The position numbers and the translations under genes were made by a program. Source: Tubulanus polymorphus (lineage: Eukaryota; Nemertea; Palaeonemertea; Tubulaniformes; Tubulanidae). From it: DNA of 64,000 nt. Positions 54,199-64,000 of this stretch are shown one piece after another. The notes beneath the pieces were generated by a model. The model was not told the DNA's origin. It saw nothing but the letters and a program-made list of their open reading frames with translations, and made no database searches. The DNA is taken from contig NC_134035.1 in the NCBI RefSeq assembly GCF_964204645.1, forward strand, positions 6,388,501 to 6,452,500. Reading direction: 5' to 3'. The stretch's first letter is position 1. Each line of letters starts with the position of its first letter.

Positions 54199-55919
54199 AT
54201 CCCTGGACCCCTGGTTTTATTTTGTCGAAAAATTCCTCAGACTAAGTATGAGTAAATCATTACATACATATTCTCACTAAATCACAGAAATGATGGGCTG
54301 GCAACAAAATATTGCCTGGAAATTGTATATTCTGCAAGTATCACGGTTACCCTATAAGCAGCTTCTGTAGCCGGGACTTGACTGTCCCTGCCTCTCCCTG
54401 CCTCTTTCCTTCCCCTCTTTCGGATGACATGTAGTTTTTAATTTCAAACTGCCATTGGGCAGGTTCATGGCTAGTTATACATAAACTAGATGGAAGCACG
54501 GTAAACGAATATCAGCTCCGTCTATATTGTGTGATGTAGAAATTGCTTAAGGAATCAATGATGACAAAATTCATATCGCCAATTTCTCCGTCGTCTAAAA
54601 CCAGTAACGAGGCTCATTTAGAGTCGGCAGTGAGATCCGATAGGGTAAAAACCATAATCAGAATGCGAAACGGCGACTAATCCTGTTCCGATCGCTGTCA
54701 CTAGTTTCTAGTCGCGTATTGCTGCCAGAAAAGTCGGGATTATGTATATTTCAATCACTGCTTTCTCTCCCGCCTCTCTGTCTCTCTCTCCGTCACTTCC
54801 ACGCCCGATGGTCGTCGAACTGTCGGCATTAATTGTGGCCGAACGCAATGCTAGATGCTGATAGAGATATAGAAATGTGTCTAAACACTCAGATTCACTG
54901 CGCGTACTGCCGTCGCTCTCCAAACACACTGAAAATACCGTTATTACCACTTCCGTGGTGCTGCGAACAGCCAGATGAAATCATGGGAGTAGTCCACTGT
55001 GTGTTCCAAGGGTCTGTTTGGCTCTTAGGACTGGGTGTTCTGTTGCCTGCTGTGTGCGGACGGCTGTGGAGTCCGCTTTGTGGCTATCAGGACTGTATGT
55101 CCTGTTTATTGCTATGTATGCGCTGGATGGCTGTGTTGCTTGCTCTTGGTGGACTAGGACTTTTGTAATTTTTTGCTTTTGGTCATTTGTACGATACGGA
55201 AAGAAGAAAAGAAAAAAGTACCGTTTAGATTTTATTTGATGAATGAACAATGAGTAAAAATGAATCTTAGAGCAGAAAAAAATCTGCCAGGACTGTTGGT
55301 TCTCCATATTCTGAGTGCGTTTTGATTTCCTTTATATTACGTTAGTCCCACCATAGTAAGATTTATGGGCCAAGAAGTTCGTCTATTCTCCGGTTTTAAG
55401 ATCTTTCTCGGCGATGTGGTTTGGTGAATTTTCGATTTTGTGGAGAATTTTAGTTGCGCTCAACGCATGATTTAGTTTGCTTCGTTCGGGCAGGACGCGT
55501 GATATGTTCCCTTTTGCAGTCTCAAGATTTTAGAATGTTCAGTGTTTTGCTTTGTGGCCGGTCAGCTTTTTGTTGCCGCCGCTCGAATATTCCCCTTGGA
55601 ATTACCTTTGATCAATGTCTTTACCGACTTTGAGGTGAAAATATTCAAATCTTAGCAAAGAATTAGGTCGTCTGAAACCTCTATTCGAACCTCTAAGTAA
55701 ATTTGTCAGTTTCTGTTGGTTATATTGCGTCTTAGGACTAAGTGTCCTGCTGCGCGGACGACTGAAGGGCTTCCTTTTCCAGCATCCTCTTCTCGCTGAG
55801 AGCCTTTCCTCTCATGAAATGACTCCAAATGACTACGTATGGCTGTACGTACAAGTATCCAGCACATGAAACAGGATAGATTCATAGATTCAATCTTTGT
55901 TCAGCAAAAACATTTTAAA
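54199..55919. other. No gene seen
   Basis: Overlapping frames at 54833-55307 share a GGACTG...TGTCCTG motif that recurs near 55735 (CTTAGGACTAAGTGTCCTGC), so they are partly repeat-derived. Nothing recognised. Confidence 0.45.
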
Positions 55920-57380
55920 AAAAACATTGTTTGCAACTGATACAGTTTCGGTAAACCAAGTATATACATAATAGGAGATAAACAAGTAATACAATGAGGC
56001 ATAATTAACACTAATGAGGAAAAACATAATTGAAAATATACAAAACATTAATCGAAGAAATATTAGGACAATGGCAAACCGAGTTTAATAAATTTGGCTA
56101 GCTGAACAATACTGGTTGTAGGGTTTAGGTTGTCGAAAGTGGAGATTAAACTATTTACGTCTAAGATAGATATATTTAATTCCTTTCCCAGATTAGCGAC
56201 TCTTTTACAATGGAACAAAAAGTGACATTCGTCGTCCAACACATTACAGATATCGCGCAAACGTTTTCCTTTTCTATACCGCGGTGTCTACCTTTTTCAA
56301 TTATCAAGCTGTGAGTAGACGTCCGTAATTTAGCAACAGCATTTCTGAGGTTAAAATCTTTTAGCACTAACAAATATCTTTCTAACTTAAAACTTACTTT
56401 AACTGCTTTATAGAAATTATAACGGAAATGACCACTTGATCTTAAGTCCTTTTGCCAGAGATCCATAAAGATAGCTGTCCGACGCTTTCTAATACCCAAA
56501 ATAATGCTATTTGAATAATGCCCCAAATTGTTCCAAACATTTGAGTACCCTAAATTTGATAGAATTGATTTAACGGTAGATATATGATTGAATTTGCCCT
56601 CCCTTTCATCTTTATATTGTTCTAAAAAGGACAAGTAGATCAATGATTTGCTATTACCCGACGACATAACTGACATCCAGTACTTTAAAGCTGACATAGT
56701 GATATCAATATAAAGTGGAACCTCTCCCAAATCACCAAATAGTGGTAAAATCGGAGCCTTAGAATTAAGCTCCATTATGAACCTGAAATATCTTGACTGC
56801 AGCTTTTGAACTACCCATTTGTTATAATGGTTAACCCATATCCGTGAGTGACCCATTTGATTTCTTTAGAAATGAGATATAGGGCAGCACTCCCCAAACT
56901 TCATTACCATACATAACTATTGGTTTGATTAAACTGTTAAAAAGCTGTAGTTGTTGTACAATATATAAATCCTTGAACCCAGGCATTTTAGTTAGATTGA
57001 AAAGCCCTCTTAAACCCTTACTCAACAGTGAGTCTTGTAGCAGATTAAATTTGCCATTAAAAACGGATGTTGAAACCCAGATAATTGCAACTTTTAACAC
57101 AATCTATGACATCATCCTTAGAAATGTAGCTATTTGTGCAGTCTAATTTACCTGCTTTTTTAAATTCAACAATACACGATTTAGGGATATTTACTTCCAG
57201 CCCCACAATTATTTACAGTGGAGCTCAAGTTTAGCTAAATACTTTTTTAGGCCTTTGCTCGAGTGCGAAAGTAAAATAAGATCATCGGCATACATGAGAC
57301 AGGGTACAATATGATCATATAAAACAGGAGGAATCGTCTACGCGAGACAAACCACATTACTGTCGGCTGTTTGAATACGA
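55920..57380 (-). mobile_element. Non-LTR retrotransposon 3' region (LINE C), decayed
   Basis: Reading down the minus strand: LMYADDLILLSHSSKGLKKY, with the YADD catalytic motif at 57281-57292; after a stop and shift, EVNIPKSCIVEFKKAG; QLQLFNSLIKPIVMYGNEVW (about 56890-56950); then a 226-residue frame (56176-56856) with LFGDLGEVPLYI, SALKYWMSV and a long helical tail; finally, in another frame, CNVLDDECHFLFHC (about 56203-56245), the C-terminal Cys/His element. At least three frameshifts or stops split it, and the endonuclease and N-terminal RT are absent, so it is a dead 5'-truncated copy. The block order, and the 'G-x-L-G-x-x-P-L' phrase shared with LINE B (plus strand, 44.8-46.2 kb), suggest the same broad family. 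Confidence 0.88.
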
Positions 57381-58944
57381 TTCATTAAATTGAACACAGA
57401 GCTAAAAGTTATTGCTCATCAGTAAACGGTTTAATCAGTCAGGCAAACGACGCTTAGAATTAAAAACATGCATCGCTCCCTCAACCCGCTCCCTCAACCC
57501 GTCCCGTCCTCCTTCGTCTCTTCTTTACTATACTGTTGAGGTGGCGTCGCTACAGTGAACGCATTGAGCATGATGGTGTCGTCATCTCGATGAACCTCAC
57601 CAGTTACTCATCAGCATTGATAAAAACATGCATAATGTGAAGCGAAACATTGGCGATCAATTCATGCAAAACTATTTAAAAAGTCAAAATCTTAAGAATA
57701 TGAATAGTTCTGAGATAAAACGATTGCTAACCTTTGCTCGTAGATGCTTGCATAAAAAAGCTTCAGAGTTTTCGACGCATTTTTTATGCGATGATCTGAC
57801 GTGGTGTATAGAAACTGAAATAGGACCCTAACTAATAAGGGCTAAATAAGATGCCGTGAAGTGGCCTTATATCGTATCCATATTTCTGATATGGTTGTTG
57901 TCGCATCTATTCGGATTTCAAAGACAACATTCTAAAGATTTCTTAATTACGAGAACGATCGATGCTCATATTGCTTTAACGTCGATACACAATATTCGAT
58001 GTATTCATATTACAGGGGTCATATGGTATCTTACACACCTCGTTTCCTATCTTTTTACGTCATTGCTCTTACTGGTCGTTTGTCAGAAAAAGTCCACAAA
58101 ACAACTTCAACACATATATTTCGAGATGGTCAAAACAACTCGGGTTACTATACGTAAGTCTGATGACCTAAATAATACTTCTTGAAAACAAAAAAATACT
58201 TTTGGGCAGAATCGAGCGAAATTTCGGAATAATTCATCGATATATGTAGAGTTAACAACAAATCATCTTTTCTCTTGCCATTCCTTTTCATTTTGACAAA
58301 ACAGTATGGGTTAAACACTAGATTTGCATTAGTGGCTCGCGTGGCTCACTAATAATGAAGCTCGCATTCAGAGGCGTTGTTCCATCCTCGTGCAACTTTA
58401 TCCCCCTAATTATCCTGATTAAATAAATATAGCAATAAAATGTGGAAAATCATGTGGAATTAAGTTTATGGTGTATGATCTGCAGCCTCACGCGATATAA
58501 ATTCACTGGCGTTTTACCTCTGATTTATAGCAAACTTTACGACTAAGGATACTGACTGAGCACGCACCATTAAGCCCAGTTAATAAGATCCCAGCAGCTT
58601 CATAAATCTATATGAAAAGCCGTCTCGCAATCTTAGAAATTGAGATTATTTTCTCTCATAAATGAACGTGCATGTTCGTGTTTGCACGAGTTTGAACCCA
58701 AAAAGTGAACATTCCTTTCCAAATAAGTTTCAGAGACAACAGGGGTGGGTTTCAGGGATCGGCACAACCTGCAGCCGACCCAGCGCGGCTTCCTATGAAA
58801 TATCGTTTTCGTGGGCCAAAAAAATTAATTACGGTAATGTCTTGTTCACGGTTTATAAATTCGGTAGGAATAGTTATTTTGATAAATTCTACTCAAAACG
58901 TGGGCGTAAGTCAACTTACTTCTTGCATTGCTACATAATACTGA
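57381..58944. other. No convincing gene
   Basis: A 67-residue plus-strand frame (57628-57831; SSEIKRLLTFARRCLHKKAS) and a 109-residue frame (57856-58185, hydrophobic start) have no recognised domain. Nothing else. Confidence 0.45.
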
Positions 58945-59100
58945 TGGGTATGCCATCGGTGGTTTTTACGGGTTATTCTCCCTGGTGGTTATTATACTGG
59001 GTATTTCCTTCATGGTTGTTATACTGAGTATTCCCCTAGTGGTCATTATACGGGTATTCCCCGGGTGATTATTGCACTTGGGATGCCCCTCGTGGATATC
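58945..59100. repeat. Degenerate minisatellite, ~28-32-bp unit
   Basis: About five units of the form GGGTATTCCCCNGGTGGTTATTATACT, with substitutions and indels, from TGGGTATGCC (58945) to CCCTCGTGG (about 59094). Confidence 0.75.
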
Positions 59101-62100
59101 AGTGTTTTATTGAGTAAAATGAAATTGATCTATCTAGAATCTTCGACTGGTTGAAACCTTGTCCAGAGATAGTCGAGATGAGTAACTGTTTCTTGTCTGC
59201 CACGTGATGTCGGTGTTGCGCTCATATATTTTTCAACTATCGCGTTCCATACTGAGGTACCAAAGGGAGAAGAGCTGAACTCAAACCCGCTTGACACTGC
59301 GCTCTGATCTACGAAGAATGCTGCAAAATGACAATATCCACACAGAAATATTTGACGACAATAGATCACGGAACGATTTTAGCGCTAATAAATCGAATCG
59401 TTTCCCATGGCCCGAGGCAGCACCGGCATGTCTCCAACTGTGAGCATTGATAGACAGGTTCCGGAGACAAGAGAACCACCAACGTCGTGCGAACGAGCGC
59501 CACTTTCTACATAAACTCTCGAAGGGGAAATACGTTAGTCACGCAATTAACCGCGCACTTTAAACTGTGAAATACACGCCGGATACAGGCAATTATCAGT
59601 ATTATTTGTAAATTAGCTGTGTAGAGTACACACTATTCTCAACGGAATTTTAGGGTAGTTTATATCTTACAAGTTCGGTGGACGCTTGTGACGTTGCTGT
59701 TTTTTTTCTGCGACGAGGGACACTGCGGCAACAAATTCATCATCACTTGTATCATTAACCCTTTGAGGTGAGCAGGTTTGGAGCACCATGAAGGTTGCAT
59801 CCAGATAATCTTTTTTAATTTGACCATCGATACATACCATGGAACAAAGTTGCTATATTTTTATCGACTTCTCGGCAACCAGCCCCAGCCCCTGCTGCAC
59901 GGACGGGGTCCATCGCTACTGCGTCGAGGCGCTCCAGGGAAGGGGTCACCGCCACTGCTTCCAGTGACGGGTCGGAATAAATTTTGTGTTGTTACTCCCC
60001 TTTGTCTCTGTCGCTATGGTTTCAATTATGGCCGACGATGTATAAGAATAATTAATGACATTGCACGCTTGTAAAACGATACCTCCGTACTGCGCCGCGA
60101 CTCCCAGAAAAAATATGGAAACGCCGATCTATGCGTCTTCGACTCGGCGTTAGTGGTAAATCCCTCGGATATTGTCGGTACTCGTCGGTTGTGTTTTGTA
60201 TCGATATTTCCCACAAACGTCAACTACAGCAGACGACAAAAAATTCCCCGGGTTTCCTCGTTATGCATTATTAATAGTGCTTCGTCGACTCATTGTGAAG
60301 CTTTCAGTTCGAAAAAATCGGTCTTCTGGCAAAATTACGAATCGACAGGACACTGAAGCGTTGGTGTAGCGTGGCTTTTGTCAAATCGTGCAGATTGCGT
60401 TTTCATCACGTGAAGATGACGTGTCACATTGACGACGGTAAAGGACATAACACGTGATCAACATGACAGATATCCAGATTTCATAATTTCACCCCTTGCA
60501 CTTAAGAAAAAAAAGCTATGACGTCGCGTACACGGCCCTTTAAAACCAATGAGAATTCGTTATATTAAGTTTTCTCCTTAGAAAACATTTTCATCCAAAG
60601 GTGTGGCTTCGTAATTTTAAAAGCCTCTCGCCTTTCACGAAAACGTGCTGCTACCAGCATCGATTTAAGTTGAAATTCCGTCTGATTCGTATACATGCGT
60701 ATAATGTATTTTGAATGTATATATTGCACAAAGCGATATATTGAACAAGTTTACGAGACATAAATTGAAATCTAGCACCGTTACCAAAGGCGTTTTTTAT
60801 GAAGTTCTAAACGATATCGAATAGAAATTATCGAACATTAGTTCGGTGCGGATACGTATATATACACGGCTACATACACGTGCATGAAACCGAGGCCTTA
60901 AGTTATATCACCATCAAAGCCACATGTTCTGTACCTGAAGAGAAAAATGAACTTGTATCAGTCAGATGCCATCCGATCCGACTATGGACACACCGGCTTA
61001 GTACTAACTAACGAGAAGGAATACAAATATTACAGTCGATATTAAACAGCCCATATTACCGCCCGCATTTATCTGCGAATTTTGACTTGAATTGTGGAAA
61101 TTGTCTTCAGTAATCGATTTCTACCTTACTTATTATTAGGCCATGAGGCCAGTTGCACAGCCAAGGTTTAGCACGTAAAAATTGGACTAGTTCTATTGTC
61201 ATACAAATCGTGGCCATATATAAGATATTCTAATCAGTCCATAACATATGACTGATTTCCGAGAAGCGCAACCTGGGTAAAAACATGCTGGATATGTGGA
61301 TCCAGCTACATACAAGGGCTACCACGTAAAAAGTATTGATGTACCGAAATGGCTTAACCGACGATAAAGTTCTTTCATAGTCCCCTGGTGGCAGTTGCAC
61401 GAACTAGTCTGTCGCACATGCTCTCCGTGCGACCTATAGATCAATAATTTCGTTATTACTTGGTTGATCTACCTTTATGCATCAAATTGTTCAGTTAGGA
61501 ATTTGCATTCAGAAATATACAACGATTTTTAACAAAGTTGTTTTTTCCATTTATCAGTGACAGTTTACACTTTGCACATATGTTTGAACTATAACAACTT
61601 TGAAAATGAACGTATACTCAATGAACATTAATTTACTTCAATCACCAAGAGGGAATGATAGGTAACAAAATTATTGCATTGTCGGAATTTGAATGGAACA
61701 TGATGTTGCATCATCTGCATCGACGTCTTTGGAGCGATTTAGGCAATGTTGAGTTCATCTACCAAACGGAAGATGGTACACATTGGCGGCGATAGATGAA
61801 ACCGAAACGGGAAATGACGGATCAGGACTTATATCAGTCCAATAACGTGATTTGCGAAAACAAAATGGCGGCTTTTTTAATCACTGATATATGAATCGCG
61901 AGAATTGACGTGTCCGGAATAATTTGAGTCCGAATCCGTCATTTACGGTTGAATTGACGCTCAAAGTCGTCCGGTAATTGTAGGCTTTTCGGGGTGCACT
62001 TCTATCAATGGATGACAATTCTTTGCCACATTATTGTCGCTGTTTAGATACGAAAATTACGCGGGATTAATTCATAGTGAATTACTATCCACAAATTCGA

Positions 62101-62247
62101 AATGGTGGACGCTGAGTTATTTTTCTTGCAGAAATGAAAATTACGTTTATAAGCTGTTAGTGGTCGAATCTGAGAGGAGTTAGTGGTTTTATGAACATTT
62201 TTTGGCTGGAAAGTGGAAAAGATATAATAATAATGATAATAATAATC
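59101..62247. other. No gene seen
   Basis: Short frames only. CACGTGAT strings lie at about 59201 and 60451. A GGCCAGTTGCACAGCC string at 61150 recalls the end of the 2290 MITE, and GGTGGCAGTTGCACGAAC at about 61387 may be its distant partner. Confidence 0.45.
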
Positions 62248-62336
62248 AATTACAAAAGGGTTTCTGCAAGAGCAGCAGAAACCCTAATAATCAACAGAAT
62301 TACAACAGGTTTCTGCGAGAGCAGCAGAAACCCTAA
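62248..62336. repeat. Two tandem perfect hairpins, ~50-bp unit
   Basis: Each unit holds AATTACAA followed by a stem-loop: GGGTTTCTGC / GCAGAAACCC with loop AAGAGCA (62258-62284), and AGGTTTCTGC / GCAGAAACCCT with loop GAGAGCA (62307-62334). The stems are conserved while one loop base and the spacer differ. Confidence 0.85.
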
Positions 62337-62419
62337 ATAGATTTTCAAGTTAATCACTTTATCATTTTTCTATCATTGACAACTGATTTTTTTAAGAGTT
62401 AATTAAGTATTATTACACT

Positions 62420-62545
62420 AGAGCCTATGAGGTTCCCCTCGACTACTCCTGTGAAACGGGAATCGTCTGAGATGCCCCTCTCGATCACTCCTGTGAAACT
62501 ATACTGGGATCGTCTGAAATATCCCCTCGATCATTCAGATGTCAA
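62420..62545. repeat. Tandem repeat, ~50-bp unit, about 2.5 copies
   Basis: Phrases CCCCTCGAYYACTCCTGTGAAAC and GGGATCGTCTGARAT recur at about 62436, 62475 and 62522, with one 6-bp insertion. Confidence 0.75.
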
Positions 62546-63409
62546 CTTGTTTATACGTCACGACAAGTTATTTCTGTGTTGAAATAGATCGGCAAACATG
62601 AGAATATAATTTTTCTGTTCAATGGTCAATCGTTAACAAACAACAAAGACGGCTCCGTTTTTAATTTTGTTGGTTAAAGAATGTCGCATTTCGACTGATT
62701 TTGCTGACGTTGCCATCCGAATCGAATATGAAGCCTGCCTATATAATATGAAAATATTTCGTATAATTTGTACGAAAGTGCGAACCGCGACTCCACCGCT
62801 GCCATCTGTGGGTAAAGGGAGACATTTGATCCCATATACCGTTTGACGCCACGGCATTGTGCAACAACAAAATCCGAACCAGTTTTGTAGAAAAATCTAT
62901 ACATGAATGGAAGATGTCGAGCTCAGAGAAGGAAGGGTACTCGATAAATTACCGCTGCGTAGTTCAAATCGAAAAAAGGGAGTTTATACAATTCGTTTTA
63001 CCATAGGCGCGTAAAAGTGAAAAGTCGTTTGTGCAGTGACGCCGTTACCGTACAGCAGCATAGCTCAGTAACCGCCATTGGCTCCTCACGCAACCGACTT
63101 TCTCCTCTTCGTCGACGATGGAATTGCAATTAAAATCTCTACAATGATTGGCCTAATCAATAATTAATACATCAAACACCGGGACAATTAAGCAGTTGAA
63201 GCACCTTCCATGTCAGTGCCCGGAATCATCAACGATTACTTTTTTAATTCTTTGAGGTGTTCATCATGTACCGTGTGTAGCTTAACTCATCTTGAGGTAA
63301 AAAATATCGTTGATAATACACTTTTTCATGCTTTTATGCGAAGAACAAATACTATACGTCATCGTATACAATTACTCTAATACGTTTGGTTTTTTCGCAT
63401 TATAGGTGA
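62546..63409. other. No gene seen
   Basis: Short overlapping minus-strand frames around 62633-62904 without a recognised domain. Confidence 0.5.
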
Positions 63410-63528
63410 ATACCCATCCACCATCCCTGTCAGTCTTTCCTGTCTTCTCTCCCTCCTCCCCCTTCCTCCCTCCCTCTCCATCTCTCTCCCTCTCCATTTC
63501 TCGCTCTCTTCCTCCCTCCCTAGCTCCT
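63410..63528. repeat. Pyrimidine-rich tract
   Basis: About 120 bp of CCCTCC, TCTCTC and CTTCCTCC sequence on the plus strand. The Pro/Ser frame across it is repeat-derived. Confidence 0.8.
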
Positions 63529-64000
63529 CAATATATCGTGCCCTTTAATCGTAGGCGCAACTTATTGAAGTGTCGCAGGGAATTGATACCAGTTTCGTAT
63601 GATACAAAGTCTTTCATTTTCGTGAGCGCTTCGAAGCTGAGCTTAGTCTTTGTGTGCGGCGTCACCCGGGTAATTGATACTTTCTGACAGCGAAGGTAGT
63701 AGCTTCATATACTAAAAGTCACGTACGTTTAAACATCGTCGAATAGAGATAAACACAATGTATTTTACCGGTTTCGAAGCAGTAATCAGTGAGGTGTCGC
63801 GCACTCGCTATACTGTCAAGTAACGTCCCGGTGAGGGTTAGAGATGGTATTAATCTATATCTGGCCGCGTCCTGTTCTCTGTTACTGAACTGATAATTTC
63901 TGGTTAGTGATCGTAAATAAACGACGCAGATTAGTGAGAATTGAATGCGGTATGAGTGTTCAACTTGTCGGAAATAAAGGCCCACCAGGTGGCGTTAGTG
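63529..64000. other. No gene seen
   Basis: One 88-residue minus-strand frame (63719-63985) without recognised domains. Confidence 0.45.

Overview
The window reads as nuclear DNA of a multicellular animal, most likely a marine invertebrate (mollusc, annelid or similar). That placement is inference from texture and repeat types, not from any recognised gene. It is about 60% A+T and very rich in microsatellites. It carries non-LTR retrotransposon remnants, SINE-like and MITE-like repeats, and no bacterial-style operons. I recognise no conserved host protein-coding gene, rRNA or functional tRNA. Most of it is probably intergenic or intronic. Three short frames look somewhat coding (7133-7435 minus, 40761-41027 minus, 43058-43417 minus), but I cannot name them.

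Layout. 1-9 kb: a ~109-bp tandem duplication, a small MITE (2290-2416), a ~60-70-bp minisatellite (3147-3410), a candidate exon, and a GC-rich inverted-repeat pair (8296-9090). 9-32 kb: mostly featureless, with a SINE-like copy (17936-18118), pyrimidine-rich tracts, a degenerate GCA/GCG array and a long GA/GGGA array. 32-47 kb: three classes of retroelement: a LINE 3' fragment (32850-33490, minus), a SINE with a poly-A tail and clear target duplications (44353-44585), and a second LINE 3' region (44770-46165, plus). The same stretch has a (TA)n array, a fold-back MITE, a tRNA-type SINE and a large (GA)n array. 50-64 kb: a pure 230-bp CAG array, a dispersed element (53590-54198), a third LINE 3' region (55920-57380, minus), minisatellites and a pair of tandem hairpins.

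The most interesting object is a compact 2111-bp element at 47773-49883. It has a perfect 6-bp target duplication (GAGAGG), AGT...ACT termini and ~400-bp terminal inverted repeats. Each outermost ~150 bp is itself an imperfect palindrome. Between the ends lie four small intronless frames, all on the plus strand: a 113-aa possible OB-fold-like protein, a 179-aa protein ending in a cut-off zinc-finger motif, and two tiny membrane-type peptides. The 6-bp duplication, AGT termini and long TIRs are hallmarks of Maverick/Polinton elements, but the element is far too small to encode their polymerase, integrase or capsid. I infer a miniature, helper-dependent relative or satellite whose own small genes persist. 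The palindromic ends recall hairpin-ended linear DNA replicons.
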